Shown: positions 47,100-57,267, counted from the first letter of the stretch. The stretch is 64,000 nt of DNA from Chelativorans alearensis (GCF_010993735.1 NZ_WQNI01000011.1:115108-179107), one strand, 5' to 3'. Program-made: numbers and translations. The notes: a model not told the origin generated them from the letters alone.

Positions 47100-47831
47100 A
47101 TGAGCGACAAGAAGACGCCGGTCGAAACCGGCCGAAGGGCGGACGTCTCAAAGCCGCGCTCGGAGAAGAGCGCGGTGGAGGCCTTCGTGCGCCAGGCAAG
47201 GGCCCTCGCCATGCCGGGCAAAGGAGCCGGACGCCTCATCCTCGCGCTCGATGCCACCATGAGCCGCCAGCCCACCTGGGACCTTGCCTGCGAGATACAG
47301 GCGAAGATGTTCGATGCCGTGGGCAAGGCGGGTGCGCTCGCCGTGCAGCTCGTCTATTACCGCGGCTTCGGCGAGAGCGCCGCCTCGCGTTTCGTCACCG
47401 ATACGGCGGCCCTCAAGAGGCTGATGACGCGCATCGACTGCCGCGGCGGCCGCACGCAGATCGGCAAGGTGCTGTCGCATGCCTTGAGGGAGCATGAACG
47501 CGGCAAGGTGAACGCGCTGGTTTTCATCGGTGATGCGATGGAGGAGAATGTCGACGAACTGGCCGAGCGGGCGGGGCAGTTGGGGTTGAAGGGCGTGCCG
47601 GTCTTCCTGTTCCAGGAAGGGTCCGATCCGGCCGCTACCAGCGCTTTCCGCGAGATCGCCCGGTTGTCCAAGGGGGCTTGGTTCCGCTTCGACCGCAGCG
47701 CCGCCGACACGCTTGCCAGGCTGCTCTCCTCTGTTGCTGTTTTCGCCACCGGCGGCCTTGCCGCGCTCGAAGCACGTGGCAGCGCGGAAGACCGGCTCAT
47801 GATCGAGCATCTGAGCGGCAGGAGGCGATGA
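47100..47831 (+). CDS. VWA domain-containing protein (TerY-like)
   Basis: A 243-residue cytoplasmic von Willebrand factor A-type protein. The metal-ion-dependent adhesion site is recognisable as ALDATMSRQ near residue 50, with CRGGRTQIGKVL and VFIGDAMEEN later. The conserved DxSxS has threonine in the third position. TerY-like VWA proteins occur in stress-related phosphorylation or ATPase systems; none is nearby. It overlaps the following J-domain gene by four bases (ATGA), so the two likely act together. Confidence 0.8.
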   Translation: MSDKKTPVETGRRADVSKPRSEKSAVEAFVRQARALAMPGKGAGRLILALDATMSRQPTWDLACEIQAKMFDAVGKAGALAVQLVYYRGFGESAASRFVTDTAALKRLMTRIDCRGGRTQIGKVLSHALREHERGKVNALVFIGDAMEENVDELAERAGQLGLKGVPVFLFQEGSDPAATSAFREIARLSKGAWFRFDRSAADTLARLLSSVAVFATGGLAALEARGSAEDRLMIEHLSGRRR

Positions 47832-48523
47832 CCGTTCCCTTTGTCGCGTTTGCGCTCTTGCTGGTGCTGCTTCTGGCCGCACTCGCCTTTACGCGCGCCA
47901 GCCCGACGGCGATTGCCGGCGCGCTGCGTCTTGCCGGGCCGCTCGTGCTCGGCATTGCGGGGCTGGTGATGCTGTTTACCGGCAGGGCAGGGCTCGGCGG
48001 CATGCTTCTTTCCGGGGCGGCGGCGTGGCTCGGCTCCAGCCGGCTGCGCGGCAACGCCAGGCGGGCGGGAGGACAGCGCTCGACCGTGCGCTCCGCGGCG
48101 CTCGAAATGGAGCTCGACCACGACACCGGCGCCCTTGAGGGAACGGTGCTCGCTGGCCGCTACGAAGGGCGGCGTCTCGCCGAAATGAGCCTTGAGGAGC
48201 TTTTGACGCTCAGGACCGAGCTAGGCGGCGACGGCGAGAGCCTGCAGCTATTGGAAACGTATCTTGACAGCCGCTTTCCCGTCTGGCGCGAAGGCGCGGA
48301 TGCGCACGAGGGCGGGCGGCATGGAGGCGCGCGCGGTGCGGGCCGCATGACCAAGGAGGAGGCCTACGAGGTCCTTGGTCTTGAGGCTGGTGCGCCCGCG
48401 GCGGAAATCCGCAAGGCTCATCGCCGCCTGATGCAACGTCTGCATCCCGATATGGGCGGCTCGTCCTTTCTTGCTGCGCGCATCAACGAAGCGCGAGATG
48501 TTCTCCTGTCCGATCACGAGTAA
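47828..48523 (+). CDS. J-domain membrane protein
   Basis: A 231-residue protein with two N-terminal membrane segments (residues ~4-22 and ~34-60) and a C-terminal DnaJ domain at about 172-230. The J-domain has the HPD tripeptide in QRLHPDMGGSSF and the preceding basic helix RKAHRRLM. A linker contains repeated EGR and LEELL segments. It may recruit DnaK to the inner membrane, as seen for DjlA-type co-chaperones. It overlaps the upstream VWA gene. Confidence 0.85.
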   Translation: MTVPFVAFALLLVLLLAALAFTRASPTAIAGALRLAGPLVLGIAGLVMLFTGRAGLGGMLLSGAAAWLGSSRLRGNARRAGGQRSTVRSAALEMELDHDTGALEGTVLAGRYEGRRLAEMSLEELLTLRTELGGDGESLQLLETYLDSRFPVWREGADAHEGGRHGGARGAGRMTKEEAYEVLGLEAGAPAAEIRKAHRRLMQRLHPDMGGSSFLAARINEARDVLLSDHE

Positions 48524-48557
48524 CTCCCTGGACGCAGATACCTACCAAGCAGAGCGA

Positions 48558-49889
48558 TCAGTTTTCCACCGCGTAACAGGCGACGTTCCTCTTCTTGAGC
48601 GTCTCGCAGGCGCGCCACGCGTCCGACTTGCCCGAAAAGCCGCCGAAGCGGGCGCGGTAATAGGTCCTGCCATCCATCTGGAAGACCTCGGTAAAGGGCG
48701 TGGCGTCGGCCAGGACGGTCGCTGCTTGCTGGCTCGTCTCGGCAAGGCGGCGCTTGGCCTCGTCTTCGCTCGGCATCGAGGCGACCTGGATCACCCATCC
48801 TTGCATGGCGGTCGAAGCCGTCGACACCGGATCGACCTCGGCCTGAGGCCTCGGGGCGACGGCCTCCGGGAAGGCTGCGGCAGCGGCGGTGGCCGAGCCC
48901 TGTTCCTCGGCATAAGCCGTGACGGGAGCGTCCTCGGGGCGGTCCGCCGGCACGGGCGCGCTGCGCGGCAGCATGGCCGCGGCGACGGTCTGCGTGGCTG
49001 CGCCCCTGGCGATCAGGATGCGGTCGCCGCCGGTCGAGGCTTTCGGCAGGGTGCGCTGGATGAGGTTGACCATATGTGCATCACGCGAGCGCGCGGTCCT
49101 GCCGCCCATCACCACGGCGACGATGCTCTTTCCACCCGTCGAGACGGATGAGACGAGGTTGAAGCCGGAAGCGCGGATATAGCCGGTCTTGATGCCGTCG
49201 ACACCTTTCACGCGGCCGAGCAGGTTGTTGTGCGTGCTGATGCGGCGGCCGCCATAGGTGAACGAGCGGGTGGAGAAATAGTCGTAATATTGCGGGAAGT
49301 GCTCGCGCAGCGCGATGCCGAGCCGCGCCATGTCGCGCGCCGTCGTCCTTTGCGCGCTGTTGGGCAGGCCGTGGGCGTTCTTGAAGGTGGTGTAGGACAT
49401 GCCCAGATGGCGCGCCTTGTTCGTCATCATCGCAGCGAACTTCGCTTCCGAGCCGCCGAGGAATTCGGCAACGGCCGTGGAGACGTCGTTGGCCGATCGC
49501 GTGACGAGCGCATGGATAGCCTGCTCCACGACGATGCTCTGGCCGGCCGGCACGCCGAGCTTGGTCGGCGGCTCCGCGGCAGCGTTGCGCGAGAAGGTGA
49601 TGCGTGAGTTCTTGGAGATCCTGCCGCTCTCCAGCGCCTCGAAGACGAGGTAGAGCGTCATCATCTTGGTGAGCGAGGCGGGGTAGCGCGGGGCGTCGGC
49701 ACTATCCTCGTAGAGCACCTTGCCCGTCTTGGTGTCGATGACGATGCCTGCGTATTTCGAATTCGCAGCGGCAGGCTGGGCTGCCGCGAGCATCAACGCC
49801 GCGGCGGTCATCGCCGCTATGGCGAAACTGAAGGAAAGCCGAAAAAACCCCGCGAAAGCTGCAAGTGCCTGACGCACGACCGCACCCAT
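48558..49889 (-). CDS. D-alanyl-D-alanine carboxypeptidase with SPOR domain (DacF/PBP6-like)
   Basis: Trims the terminal D-alanine from peptidoglycan stem peptides. The 443-residue protein has an N-terminal signal (SFAIAAMTAAALMLAAAQPAAA) and a serine-peptidase domain with SLTK, SAND and KTGY. A C-terminal SPOR domain at about residues 365-440 would bind denuded glycans at the septum. The start is uncertain: ATG codons 39 and 111 bases further upstream are open, and none has a strong ribosome binding site. It is divergent from clpS. Confidence 0.9.
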   Translation of the reverse strand: MGAVVRQALAAFAGFFRLSFSFAIAAMTAAALMLAAAQPAAANSKYAGIVIDTKTGKVLYEDSADAPRYPASLTKMMTLYLVFEALESGRISKNSRITFSRNAAAEPPTKLGVPAGQSIVVEQAIHALVTRSANDVSTAVAEFLGGSEAKFAAMMTNKARHLGMSYTTFKNAHGLPNSAQRTTARDMARLGIALREHFPQYYDYFSTRSFTYGGRRISTHNNLLGRVKGVDGIKTGYIRASGFNLVSSVSTGGKSIVAVVMGGRTARSRDAHMVNLIQRTLPKASTGGDRILIARGAATQTVAAAMLPRSAPVPADRPEDAPVTAYAEEQGSATAAAAAFPEAVAPRPQAEVDPVSTASTAMQGWVIQVASMPSEDEAKRRLAETSQQAATVLADATPFTEVFQMDGRTYYRARFGGFSGKSDAWRACETLKKRNVACYAVEN

Positions 49890-50203
49890 TGTATAATCTT
49901 CGTTGAGGGCCTCAACCGATCGACCCATTTTTATCGACGGTAGGGCGGGGCCGTTACCAATTCGTTTATGGTGTCTTAAATCCTGCATAAAATTTTCCAA
50001 TTCGAAACATATTTGAAATGGATTTGAACGGGGGCCAGACTCAAAGGCCGAGCTTGGCGCCCCTTATAGGCGGCCGCAAGCGCCGTGTTTCGAAAAATTG
50101 CGGCAGGGTGCGCGCAATCCGTATTGTCAGCACGGCAGAAGGGCTTAAAATCGTCAGGTGAGTACCTACATGTCGCTCCTCACGGAGAGGCGCGGCGGAG
50201 AGC
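49890..50203. other. 314-bp divergent region between the carboxypeptidase gene and clpS
   Basis: No gene is seen here. The left half is AT-rich (around 49970-50025, with CATAAAATTTTCC and ACATATTTGAAATGG) and should hold the carboxypeptidase promoter. The right half carries the clpS promoter candidate. A ribosome binding site GGCGGAGAGC precedes clpS. Confidence 0.5.
50124..50151 (+). promoter_or_regulatory. Candidate promoter for clpS-clpA
   Basis: TTGTCA and TAAAAT are separated by 16 bases and end about 50 bases before the clpS start. The boxes are close to the housekeeping consensus. Sequence resemblance only. Confidence 0.5.
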
Positions 50204-50578
50204 ATGGGACCAGTGACGATCGGCGAGAGCAAGATGCCAGGTGACCCTTTGCGGATGGCCCGTGAGGACGGCAACGGCACCGGGCGCGGCACGGCGGTCA
50301 TTACCCGGACCCGGACGAAGACCAAGAAGCCGAGCCTCTATCGCGTGCTGCTCTTGAATGACGACTACACGCCGATGGAGTTTGTCATTCATGTTCTGGA
50401 GCGCTTCTTTCAGAAGGACCGGGAAGCTGCCACCACGATCATGCTGCACGTTCACAACCACGGCGTCGGTGAATGCGGCGTCTATACATTCGAAGTGGCC
50501 GAGACCAAGGTGGCCCAGGTCATGGATTTTGCCCGTCAGCATCAGCATCCGCTGCAGTGCGTGATGGAAAAGAAATGA
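50204..50578 (+). CDS. clpS: ATP-dependent Clp protease adaptor ClpS
   Basis: Delivers N-degron substrates, including those made by Bpt, to ClpA-ClpP. The 124-residue protein has the ClpS core [25 protein letters not shown] and the C-terminal VGVYTFE- and [15 protein letters not shown] ends. A less conserved basic N-terminal arm precedes it ([12 protein letters not shown]), as in other alphaproteobacterial ClpS. A start 30 bases later ([11 protein letters not shown]) is equally plausible. clpA follows after eight bases. Confidence 0.93.
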   Translation: MGPVTIGESKMPGDPLRMAREDGNGTGRGTAVITRTRTKTKKPSLYRVLLLNDDYTPMEFVIHVLERFFQKDREAATTIMLHVHNHGVGECGVYTFEVAETKVAQVMDFARQHQHPLQCVMEKK

Positions 50579-50586
50579 GGTATTGA

Positions 50587-53025
50587 ATGCCGGCTTTCTC
50601 GCAAGGCCTGGAACGCGCGCTGCATCAGGCGCTGACCTATGCCAACGAACGCCATCACGAATATGCCACGCTGGAGCATCTTCTGTTGGCATTGATCGAT
50701 GATGGCGATGCAGCCGCCGTCATGCGGGCCTGCAGCGTCGATCTCGACGAGTTGAGGCGCACGGTGCTCGACTATATCGATGGCGAGTTGGACAATCTCG
50801 TCACCGGCTATGACGAGGATTCAAAGCCGACCGCGGGCTTCCAGCGCGTCATCCAGCGCGCCGTCATCCATGTGCAATCCTCCGGCAGGGAGGAAGTGTC
50901 GGGTGCCAATGTGCTCGTTGCCATCTTCGCCGAGCGCGAGAGCCATGCCGCCTATTTCCTGCAGGAACAGCAGATGACCCGCTACGACGCGGTCAACTAC
51001 ATCAGCCATGGCATCGCCAAGCGCCCCGGCGCCTCGGAGACGCGCACCCCGCGCGGCGCCGACGAGGACCAGGCCGGCGCGCCCGGCGCGGAGACGGAGG
51101 AGGGTGCGAAGAAGAAGCAGCAGCAGGACGCGCTGTCTGCCTATTGCATCAACCTCAACGCCAAGGCGCGGGCGGGACGCATCGACCCGCTGATCGGCCG
51201 CGAGCCGGAGATCAGCCGCACGATCCAGATCTTGTGCCGCCGCTCCAAGAACAACCCGCTCTATGTGGGTGATCCCGGCGTCGGCAAGACGGCGATCGCC
51301 GAGGGGCTCGCCAAGCGCATCGTCGAGGGCGACGTGCCGGAGGTGCTGCTCGATTCCACCATCTTCGCGCTCGACATGGGCACGCTGCTCGCCGGCACCC
51401 GCTATCGCGGCGATTTCGAGGAGCGGCTGAAGCAGGTCGTCAAGGAGTTGGAGGATTTCCCCGGCGCCATCCTGTTCATCGACGAGATCCACACGGTGAT
51501 CGGCGCCGGCGCCACGTCCGGCGGCGCCATGGACGCGTCCAACCTGTTGAAGCCGGCACTGTCGGCGGGCGCTATCCGCTGCATCGGCTCGACGACCTAC
51601 AAGGAGTTCCGCCAGTTCTTCGAGAAGGACCGGGCGCTGGTGCGTCGCTTCCAGAAGATCGACGTCAACGAGCCGACGGTGAACGATGCCATCGAGATCA
51701 TGAAGGGCCTGAAACCCTATTTCGAGGACTTCCACAGGGTCAAATACACCAACGATGCCGTCAAGGCGGCGGTGGAGCTCTCGGCGCGTTATATCAACGA
51801 CCGTAAGCTGCCCGACAAGGCCATCGACGTCATCGACGAGACCGGCGCTTCGCAGAAGCTTTTGCCCGAGTCCAAGCGGCGCAAGACGATCAGCGTCAAG
51901 GAGATCGAGAACACCATCGCCACCATGGCGCGTATCCCGCCGAAGACCGTTTCGGCCGATGACGAGAAGGTGCTCTCGGGCCTCGAGACCGAGTTGAAGC
52001 GCGTGGTCTACGGCCAGGACGAGGCCATCGGGGCGCTCGCTTCGTCGATCAAGCTCGCCCGCGCCGGCCTGCGCGAGCCGGAAAAGCCGATCGGCTCCTA
52101 CCTCTTCTCCGGCCCCACGGGTGTCGGCAAGACCGAGGTTGCCCGCCAGCTCGCCGCCTCGCTCGGCGTGGAGCTTTTGCGCTTCGACATGTCCGAATAC
52201 ATGGAGCGTCACACCGTCTCGCGGCTGATCGGCGCGCCTCCGGGCTATGTCGGCTTCGACCAGGGCGGCCTTCTCACCGACGGCGTCGACCAGCACCCGC
52301 ACTGCGTGCTCCTGCTCGACGAGGTCGAGAAGGCGCATCCGGATCTGTTCAACATCCTGTTGCAGGTCATGGACCACGGCAAGCTGACCGACCACAACGG
52401 CAAGCGCATCGACTTCCGCAACGTCATCTTGATCATGACCACCAATGCGGGCGCGGCGGATATGGCAAGGCCTGCCATCGGCTTCGGCTCGTCGAAGCGC
52501 GAGGGCGACGACATGGAGGCGATCAACCGGCTCTTCTCGCCGGAGTTCCGCAACCGGCTCGACGCCATCATCCCGTTCGGTTCGCTGCCTGTTCCGGTGG
52601 TGCATCAGGTGGTGCAGAAGTTCGTCATGCAGCTCGAGGCGCAGCTCGCCGAGCGGCGCGTCACTTTCGATCTGTCCGACGAGGCTGTCGCCTGGCTTGC
52701 CGAGAAGGGCTACGACGAGCGCATGGGCGCCCGTCCGCTCGGCCGCGTCATCCAGGAGCACATCAAGAAGCCGCTCGCCGAGGAAGTCCTGTTCGGCAAG
52801 TTGAAGCGCGGCGGCACCGTGCGCGTGACGCTGGATGAGGACAAGGCAGCGCTGAAGCTCGACGCGATCCCCGACGATGCGCCTGTGAAGCCGAAACGCG
52901 AGACGGCGCCGGCGAAGAAGAGGAAGCCGGGCGTGGCGAAAGCCAAGCCCAAGGCAAAGCGCCCGCCGGCGCGCAAGGAACCGCCCAAGCGCAGCCTGGT
53001 GCCGCAACTGCCGCGCAAGGACTGA
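50587..53025 (+). CDS. clpA: ATP-dependent Clp protease ATP-binding subunit ClpA
   Basis: Hexameric unfoldase feeding ClpP. The 812-residue protein has an N-terminal double-repeat domain that docks ClpS. Two AAA+ modules follow, with Walker A motifs GDPGVGKT near residue 230 and GPTGVGKT near 515. The Walker B motifs are [10 protein letters not shown] and [11 protein letters not shown] basic tail of ~55 residues rich in Lys and Pro extends past the usual end ([18 protein letters not shown]), which is longer than in E. coli. A terminator follows. Confidence 0.96.
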   Translation: MPAFSQGLERALHQALTYANERHHEYATLEHLLLALIDDGDAAAVMRACSVDLDELRRTVLDYIDGELDNLVTGYDEDSKPTAGFQRVIQRAVIHVQSSGREEVSGANVLVAIFAERESHAAYFLQEQQMTRYDAVNYISHGIAKRPGASETRTPRGADEDQAGAPGAETEEGAKKKQQQDALSAYCINLNAKARAGRIDPLIGREPEISRTIQILCRRSKNNPLYVGDPGVGKTAIAEGLAKRIVEGDVPEVLLDSTIFALDMGTLLAGTRYRGDFEERLKQVVKELEDFPGAILFIDEIHTVIGAGATSGGAMDASNLLKPALSAGAIRCIGSTTYKEFRQFFEKDRALVRRFQKIDVNEPTVNDAIEIMKGLKPYFEDFHRVKYTNDAVKAAVELSARYINDRKLPDKAIDVIDETGASQKLLPESKRRKTISVKEIENTIATMARIPPKTVSADDEKVLSGLETELKRVVYGQDEAIGALASSIKLARAGLREPEKPIGSYLFSGPTGVGKTEVARQLAASLGVELLRFDMSEYMERHTVSRLIGAPPGYVGFDQGGLLTDGVDQHPHCVLLLDEVEKAHPDLFNILLQVMDHGKLTDHNGKRIDFRNVILIMTTNAGAADMARPAIGFGSSKREGDDMEAINRLFSPEFRNRLDAIIPFGSLPVPVVHQVVQKFVMQLEAQLAERRVTFDLSDEAVAWLAEKGYDERMGARPLGRVIQEHIKKPLAEEVLFGKLKRGGTVRVTLDEDKAALKLDAIPDDAPVKPKRETAPAKKRKPGVAKAKPKAKRPPARKEPPKRSLVPQLPRKD

Positions 53026-53051
53026 CGCCACGTAGGCTTTCTGGACAATGG

Positions 53052-53084
53052 GCGCGGGTCTTATGGATCCGCGCTTTTTTGTTT
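53052..53084 (+). terminator. Rho-independent terminator of clpS-clpA
   Basis: GCGCGG and CCGCGC form a 6-bp GC stem around an 11-nt loop, followed by TTTTTTGTTT. It lies about 25 bases after the clpA stop. Confidence 0.75.
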
Positions 53085-53178
53085 GCCCAACTGGTGCAAG
53101 CCGAGAGCCGTCCGTGAGCCAAGAGAAGCGCGGCAGGCTTGTCGCATGATGCCGGCGGCTGTGCTATTCGGCGGTTCC

Positions 53179-53925
53179 ATGCACGATTTCGAAATTGCCC
53201 AATCCGGCGGTCATGAAGGGCGCGCCGCCTGGTTCAGGCGCGGTGCCCGCGCTGCATTCTCCATTCCCGGCCTTATCCTGGTAAGCGCCTTCGTCGGCTT
53301 TGCCGGGTTGGCGCGCGATGCCGGGCTGACGTTGGCCGAGACCGTCTTCATGACCGGCGTCGTTTGGGCGCTGCCGGGCAAGGTGGTGCTTGTCGGTGCC
53401 ATTCTGGCCGGCAACGGTCTTCCGGCGGCGGCCTTCGCCGTGGCCCTGTCGTCGGTGCGCCTGGCGCCGATGGTGGTGGCGCTGACGCCGGAGATGCGCA
53501 CGGCCAAGACGCCGACCTGGGTGCTTTACGCGCTTTCCCATTTCGTCGCCGTCACCTCCTGGGTCCTGGCGATGGATCGGTTCCGGCATGTGCCGCGGCC
53601 GATGCGCACCTCCTTTTATGCGGGGCTGGGTTCCACGCTGGTGCTCGGCAACATGGTGGTGGTGGCGGCGGTATTCCTGATCGCCGGGCGGCTGCCGCCC
53701 GCCGTCTCGGCCGCACTTTTCTTCCTCACGCCCATGTACTTCCTCACTTCGCTGTGGGGCTCGGCGCGCGAGCGGGCAGGGCAGGTGGCGATGATACTCG
53801 GCCTCGCGCTCGGTCCCGTCTTCCACCTTTTGACGCCGGATTTCGACCTCGTAGCCGCGGGCATGGTGGCGGGGCTGGCTGCCTTCGGCATTCACCTTGT
53901 CGGCAAGAGGAGGCACCAGGCGTGA
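53179..53925 (+). CDS. AzlC family ABC-independent branched-chain amino acid exporter, large subunit
   Basis: A ~249-residue inner-membrane protein with six to seven membrane segments. Features of the AzlC family include AAFSIPGLILVSAFVGFAGLARDAG at the N-terminus and the later TAKTPTWVLYALSHFVAVTS. With the small AzlD partner, this family exports branched-chain amino acids or analogues. The start is uncertain, with in-frame ATGs 33 and 96 bases upstream. It overlaps the AzlD start (GTGA). Specificity is not readable. Confidence 0.85.
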   Translation: MHDFEIAQSGGHEGRAAWFRRGARAAFSIPGLILVSAFVGFAGLARDAGLTLAETVFMTGVVWALPGKVVLVGAILAGNGLPAAAFAVALSSVRLAPMVVALTPEMRTAKTPTWVLYALSHFVAVTSWVLAMDRFRHVPRPMRTSFYAGLGSTLVLGNMVVVAAVFLIAGRLPPAVSAALFFLTPMYFLTSLWGSARERAGQVAMILGLALGPVFHLLTPDFDLVAAGMVAGLAAFGIHLVGKRRHQA

Positions 53926-54272
53926 CATTTACCGCGATCGACGCCTGGTGGTGGCCCTATGTCTTCATCCTCGTCGCCGGGTGGCTGGCAACGGATTTCT
54001 GGCGCTTTCTCGGGGTTTATCTCGGCGGGCGGATTTCCGAGGAATCGGAACTCATCGTGCTGGTGCGCTGCATCGCCACGGCGCTGGTGGCCGCCGTCAT
54101 CGCCAATCTCGTGATCTTCCCCAGCGGCGCGCTCGCCGGCACGCCGCTTCTTCTTCGCGTCGGTGCCGGCATAGCCGGATTTCTCGCCTATCTCGCCGCC
54201 GGCAAACGCGTCATCGTTGGCATCCTGGTGGGCGAGGCTACCCTCGGCATGGGTTTGCTGGTTTTCCCGTAA
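53922..54272 (+). CDS. AzlD family small transport subunit
   Basis: A 116-residue protein with about four membrane segments, the partner of AzlC-type exporters. The N-terminus MTFTAIDAWWWPYVFILVAG and the later LVRCIATALVAAVIANLVIF fit the AzlD/DUF1634-like family pattern. It begins with GTG overlapping the AzlC stop codon by four bases, so the two subunits are coupled. Confidence 0.85.
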   Translation: MTFTAIDAWWWPYVFILVAGWLATDFWRFLGVYLGGRISEESELIVLVRCIATALVAAVIANLVIFPSGALAGTPLLLRVGAGIAGFLAYLAAGKRVIVGILVGEATLGMGLLVFP

Positions 54273-54289
54273 ACCTCGCGCTTTTGCGC

Positions 54290-55573
54290 CTAACCTTCTG
54301 TTTTTGCTTCCGCAACCTTGCCTTCCTGCATCGACGTCCCGCATGCCAGCAGCAAGCCGGTAATCAGGAAGATCATGAACATGACGTCGATGATGTCGTG
54401 CCCTAGGACCAGGTTGAAGCTGCCGCCGAGGGCATAGTTCAAGAAGAAGATGAGCAGGATCATCGCCCCGAAACGGGCGGTTTCCTCGCTGCTGGTGGCA
54501 AGCGTGCGTATCGTCACCCATGCCACCAGCAGGAAAAGCGCGATCACCGCGCCCCCGCCGATGAGCCCGGTTTCGACCAGAAGCGTCAGAAAGCCGTTGT
54601 GGAAGTGGGTGAACTGGACACTAAGGTCGAAATCGTTGGCAAGCCCATCTTGGATGAGCTGATGGGTACGATGAGGCCCGTTGCCCAGCAAGGGGCGTTC
54701 GAAGAATCGATCCGTGCCCACTTTCCACAGAGCCAGGCGAAGGCCGAGGGAAGAATCGTATTCTCCATTTTCCGCCAGCTCGGCCCAGTCGGCGGACAGG
54801 CTCTCCACGCGGCTCAATAGAACGCCGGAGGAGAGAGTAGCGATCACCGCTATGGCGGCGACTGTCTTGACGAGGTGGCCCTTCAGGAGTGTCCGCAGCT
54901 GGCGGTGGCAGACAAGGAGGATGGCGAGCGAGACGACTGCCATGACCAGCCATACCGATCGGGAGCCGGACAGGAGCACCGCCAGGACCGCCGCCAGATA
55001 CCCCCCCGCCATGGGGATTTGCCAACGCGTCGTCAGCATGAGCGCGCCGGCCAAGCTGACGGAGCCGGTCATGCAGGTGACCGTGGCGAAAACCAGGGCA
55101 TTGCCGGCCCCGCCTTCCACCCGCATGCCGAGAATGAAGTACTGGATAAGCGCCAGCGCCAGGGCGCCGTAGCCGGCCGTCATGCCCGCAAGAGCGGCGG
55201 CGGATGACAGATCGTCCTTATGCGAGATGCTCCAGATCGAATAGGAGAAGGGGAAGAAGACGAACGTCGCCAGCGGAATGAGCGTATGCGCATATTCCCA
55301 GCGTGGATCGTTGAGAAGGAAGGACAGGAGGCCTGCCGCGACATAGGTATAGAGCAGGATCGCCGACACCAGCATATAGCGGTCGGTGCTGAGCCTGCGG
55401 CGGCCGGATGCGATCTCGAACGTGCACCAGAGCGCGCCGCCATGCCAGATGAAGCTGGCCACCGAGCCCAGCGGCGGCGAGGTCGAGAAGCAGGCGAATG
55501 TGAAAAGTCTGTTGACGGCCGGGTACCGCATTCCGGCCCAGGCTGTACCGATCGTCTCGCGGGAAAGCTTCAC
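54290..55573 (-). CDS. O-antigen ligase/polymerase family membrane protein
   Basis: A 427-residue polytopic inner-membrane protein with about ten to twelve segments. A Wzy_C/WaaL-type periplasmic loop is present at about residues 280-330, including FTHFHNGFLTLLVETG. It would join or polymerise cell-surface polysaccharide on lipid carriers. The start overlaps the HIT stop codon by four bases. Base composition is slightly lower in GC than the neighbours. Without other polysaccharide genes nearby, the substrate cannot be stated. Confidence 0.8.
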   Translation of the reverse strand: MKLSRETIGTAWAGMRYPAVNRLFTFACFSTSPPLGSVASFIWHGGALWCTFEIASGRRRLSTDRYMLVSAILLYTYVAAGLLSFLLNDPRWEYAHTLIPLATFVFFPFSYSIWSISHKDDLSSAAALAGMTAGYGALALALIQYFILGMRVEGGAGNALVFATVTCMTGSVSLAGALMLTTRWQIPMAGGYLAAVLAVLLSGSRSVWLVMAVVSLAILLVCHRQLRTLLKGHLVKTVAAIAVIATLSSGVLLSRVESLSADWAELAENGEYDSSLGLRLALWKVGTDRFFERPLLGNGPHRTHQLIQDGLANDFDLSVQFTHFHNGFLTLLVETGLIGGGAVIALFLLVAWVTIRTLATSSEETARFGAMILLIFFLNYALGGSFNLVLGHDIIDVMFMIFLITGLLLACGTSMQEGKVAEAKTEG

Positions 55574-56010
55574 GCCCCGTCAACCTCCAGCGCGGCGCGG
55601 ATCTTCCGCGCCTGCTCGGCCAGCACGGCCTGGTCCGCCATTTCGCCGGTATGCGGGCGCAGCGCCACGCCTTCGAAGCGGGGAAGGATGTGGACGTGCA
55701 GGTGGAAGACGATCTGGCCGCCGGCCGGCTCGTTGAACTGCTGGACCGTCACCCCGTCGGCGCCGAGCGCCTTGACGACGGCGCGTGCCAGCTTCTGCAC
55801 GGTGCGCATGAGGGCGGCGAGGCTGTCGGGGTCGACGTCGAATATGTTGCGGGCAGGGCGCTTTGGGATCGCCAGGCAATGGCCGTCGCCGCGCGGCATG
55901 ATATCCATGAAGGCGAACGTCTCCTCGTCCTCGTAGATCTTGTGCGCAGGCAACTCGCCGCGCAGGATCTTGGCGAAGGGATTGCCCTCGTCGTAAGCCT
56001 TCGTCGTCAT
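55570..56010 (-). CDS. HIT family protein
   Basis: A 146-residue histidine-triad nucleotide-binding protein. The triad is HLHVHILPRF near residue 112. The N-terminal CAKILRGELPAHKIYEDEETFAF-like segment (here FAKILRGELPAHKIYEDE) is typical of Hint-type hydrolases of aminoacyl- or nucleoside-phosphoramidates. Physiological substrate unknown. Its stop overlaps the start of the ligase-like gene downstream. Confidence 0.93.
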   Translation of the reverse strand: MTTKAYDEGNPFAKILRGELPAHKIYEDEETFAFMDIMPRGDGHCLAIPKRPARNIFDVDPDSLAALMRTVQKLARAVVKALGADGVTVQQFNEPAGGQIVFHLHVHILPRFEGVALRPHTGEMADQAVLAEQARKIRAALEVDGA

Positions 56011-56082
56011 TGCGTTCCTCGATTTTCTTAAGCCGCCGCGATGTTTTGTGACGTGGACGGGCGCCGGTCAAGTCCCGGTTTT

Positions 56083-57267
56083 TCACGCTTCCTTTCTGTA
56101 GGGAGAATGTTCTGCAAGAATCTCGCCCATCGTCTCCACATCCTCACGCTCGCGCGCCAGATAGTCGGCGATGGCGCGGCGCAGGCCGGGGTGGGCGATA
56201 TAGTGGGCGGAGCGGGTGATAACCGGCAAATAACCCCGCGCCAGCTTGTGCTCGCCCTGCGCGCCGGCTTCCACGCGCTTCAGGCCCGTCTCGATGGCGA
56301 ACTGGATCGCCTGATGATAGCAAACCTCGAAATGCAGGAAGGGATGATGCTCGACGCAGCCCCAGTTGCGGCCGTAAAGGGCATCCCCGCCGATGAAGTT
56401 GATGGCGCCGGCGATATAGCGCCCTCCGCGCCTGGCCATGACGAGCAGGATGTCGTCGGCCATCCGTTCGCCGATCAGCGAGAAGAAGCGCCGGTTGAGG
56501 TAGGGGCGGCCCCATTTGCGGCTGCCGGTATCCATGTAGAAGGCGAAGAAGTCGTCCCACGCGGCCTCGGTCAGGTCGCTGCCCGTCAGCCAGTCGATCT
56601 CGATGCCCGCCTCGCAGGCTGCCCGCCGCTCCTTCCTCAGCGCCTTCCGCTTGCGTGAGGCAAGGCTGGCCAGGAAGTCGTCGTAGGACGTGTAGCCCTC
56701 GTTGAAAAAGTGGAACTGCTGATCGGTGCGCATCAGGAAGCCCGCCGCTTCCAGCGCGGTGACGTCTTCTTCCCGCGCGAAGGTGACGTGGAGCGAGGAG
56801 ACGCCCAGCCGGTCGGTGAGTGTCTTCAGCCCCTCGGCCAGCGCCTGGCGCGCAGCGCGCGGATTGGCGCCTCGGCCGACCAGGAGGCGCGGCCCGGTGG
56901 CGGGCGTGAAGGGCACGGAGACCTGCAGCTTCGGATAATACCGCCCGCCAGCCCGCTCGAAGGCATCGGCCCAGCCGTGATCGAAGACATATTCCCCCTG
57001 GCTGTGGGACTTCAGATAGCACGGCACAGCCCCCAGGAGCGCGCCGCTCGCGTCTTCCAGCCTGAGGTGCTGGCCGAGCCATCCCGTCCCGCGGGTGGTG
57101 CAGCCGCTTTCCTCCAGCGACGTGAGGAAGGCGTGGGAGACGAACGGATTGTAGGGCGCGCCCTCGTTTCCCCGCGCGGCGCCGGAAAGACCGGCCCATT
57201 CCTCCGCCGTGAAGGCATCCAGGCTGGGCGCAACGGTCAGGGTCGCTGCCGGGGTGGTGTCGTGCAT
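56083..57267 (-). CDS. DUF482 (GNAT superfamily) peptidoglycan-related protein
   Basis: A 394-residue protein of the family annotated as DUF482, with a GNAT-like fold of the FemX type. Conserved parts are RLLVGRGANP, the KRKALRKERR basic helix, FYMDTGSRKWGRPYLNRRFF, and CYHQAIQFAIETGLKRVEAGAQGEHK. A role in cell-wall precursor modification is proposed for the family but unproven. The start is the ATG giving MHDTTPAAT. It lies 41 bases after the GDPD gene on the same strand. Confidence 0.85.
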   Translation of the reverse strand: MHDTTPAATLTVAPSLDAFTAEEWAGLSGAARGNEGAPYNPFVSHAFLTSLEESGCTTRGTGWLGQHLRLEDASGALLGAVPCYLKSHSQGEYVFDHGWADAFERAGGRYYPKLQVSVPFTPATGPRLLVGRGANPRAARQALAEGLKTLTDRLGVSSLHVTFAREEDVTALEAAGFLMRTDQQFHFFNEGYTSYDDFLASLASRKRKALRKERRAACEAGIEIDWLTGSDLTEAAWDDFFAFYMDTGSRKWGRPYLNRRFFSLIGERMADDILLVMARRGGRYIAGAINFIGGDALYGRNWGCVEHHPFLHFEVCYHQAIQFAIETGLKRVEAGAQGEHKLARGYLPVITRSAHYIAHPGLRRAIADYLAREREDVETMGEILAEHSPYRKEA

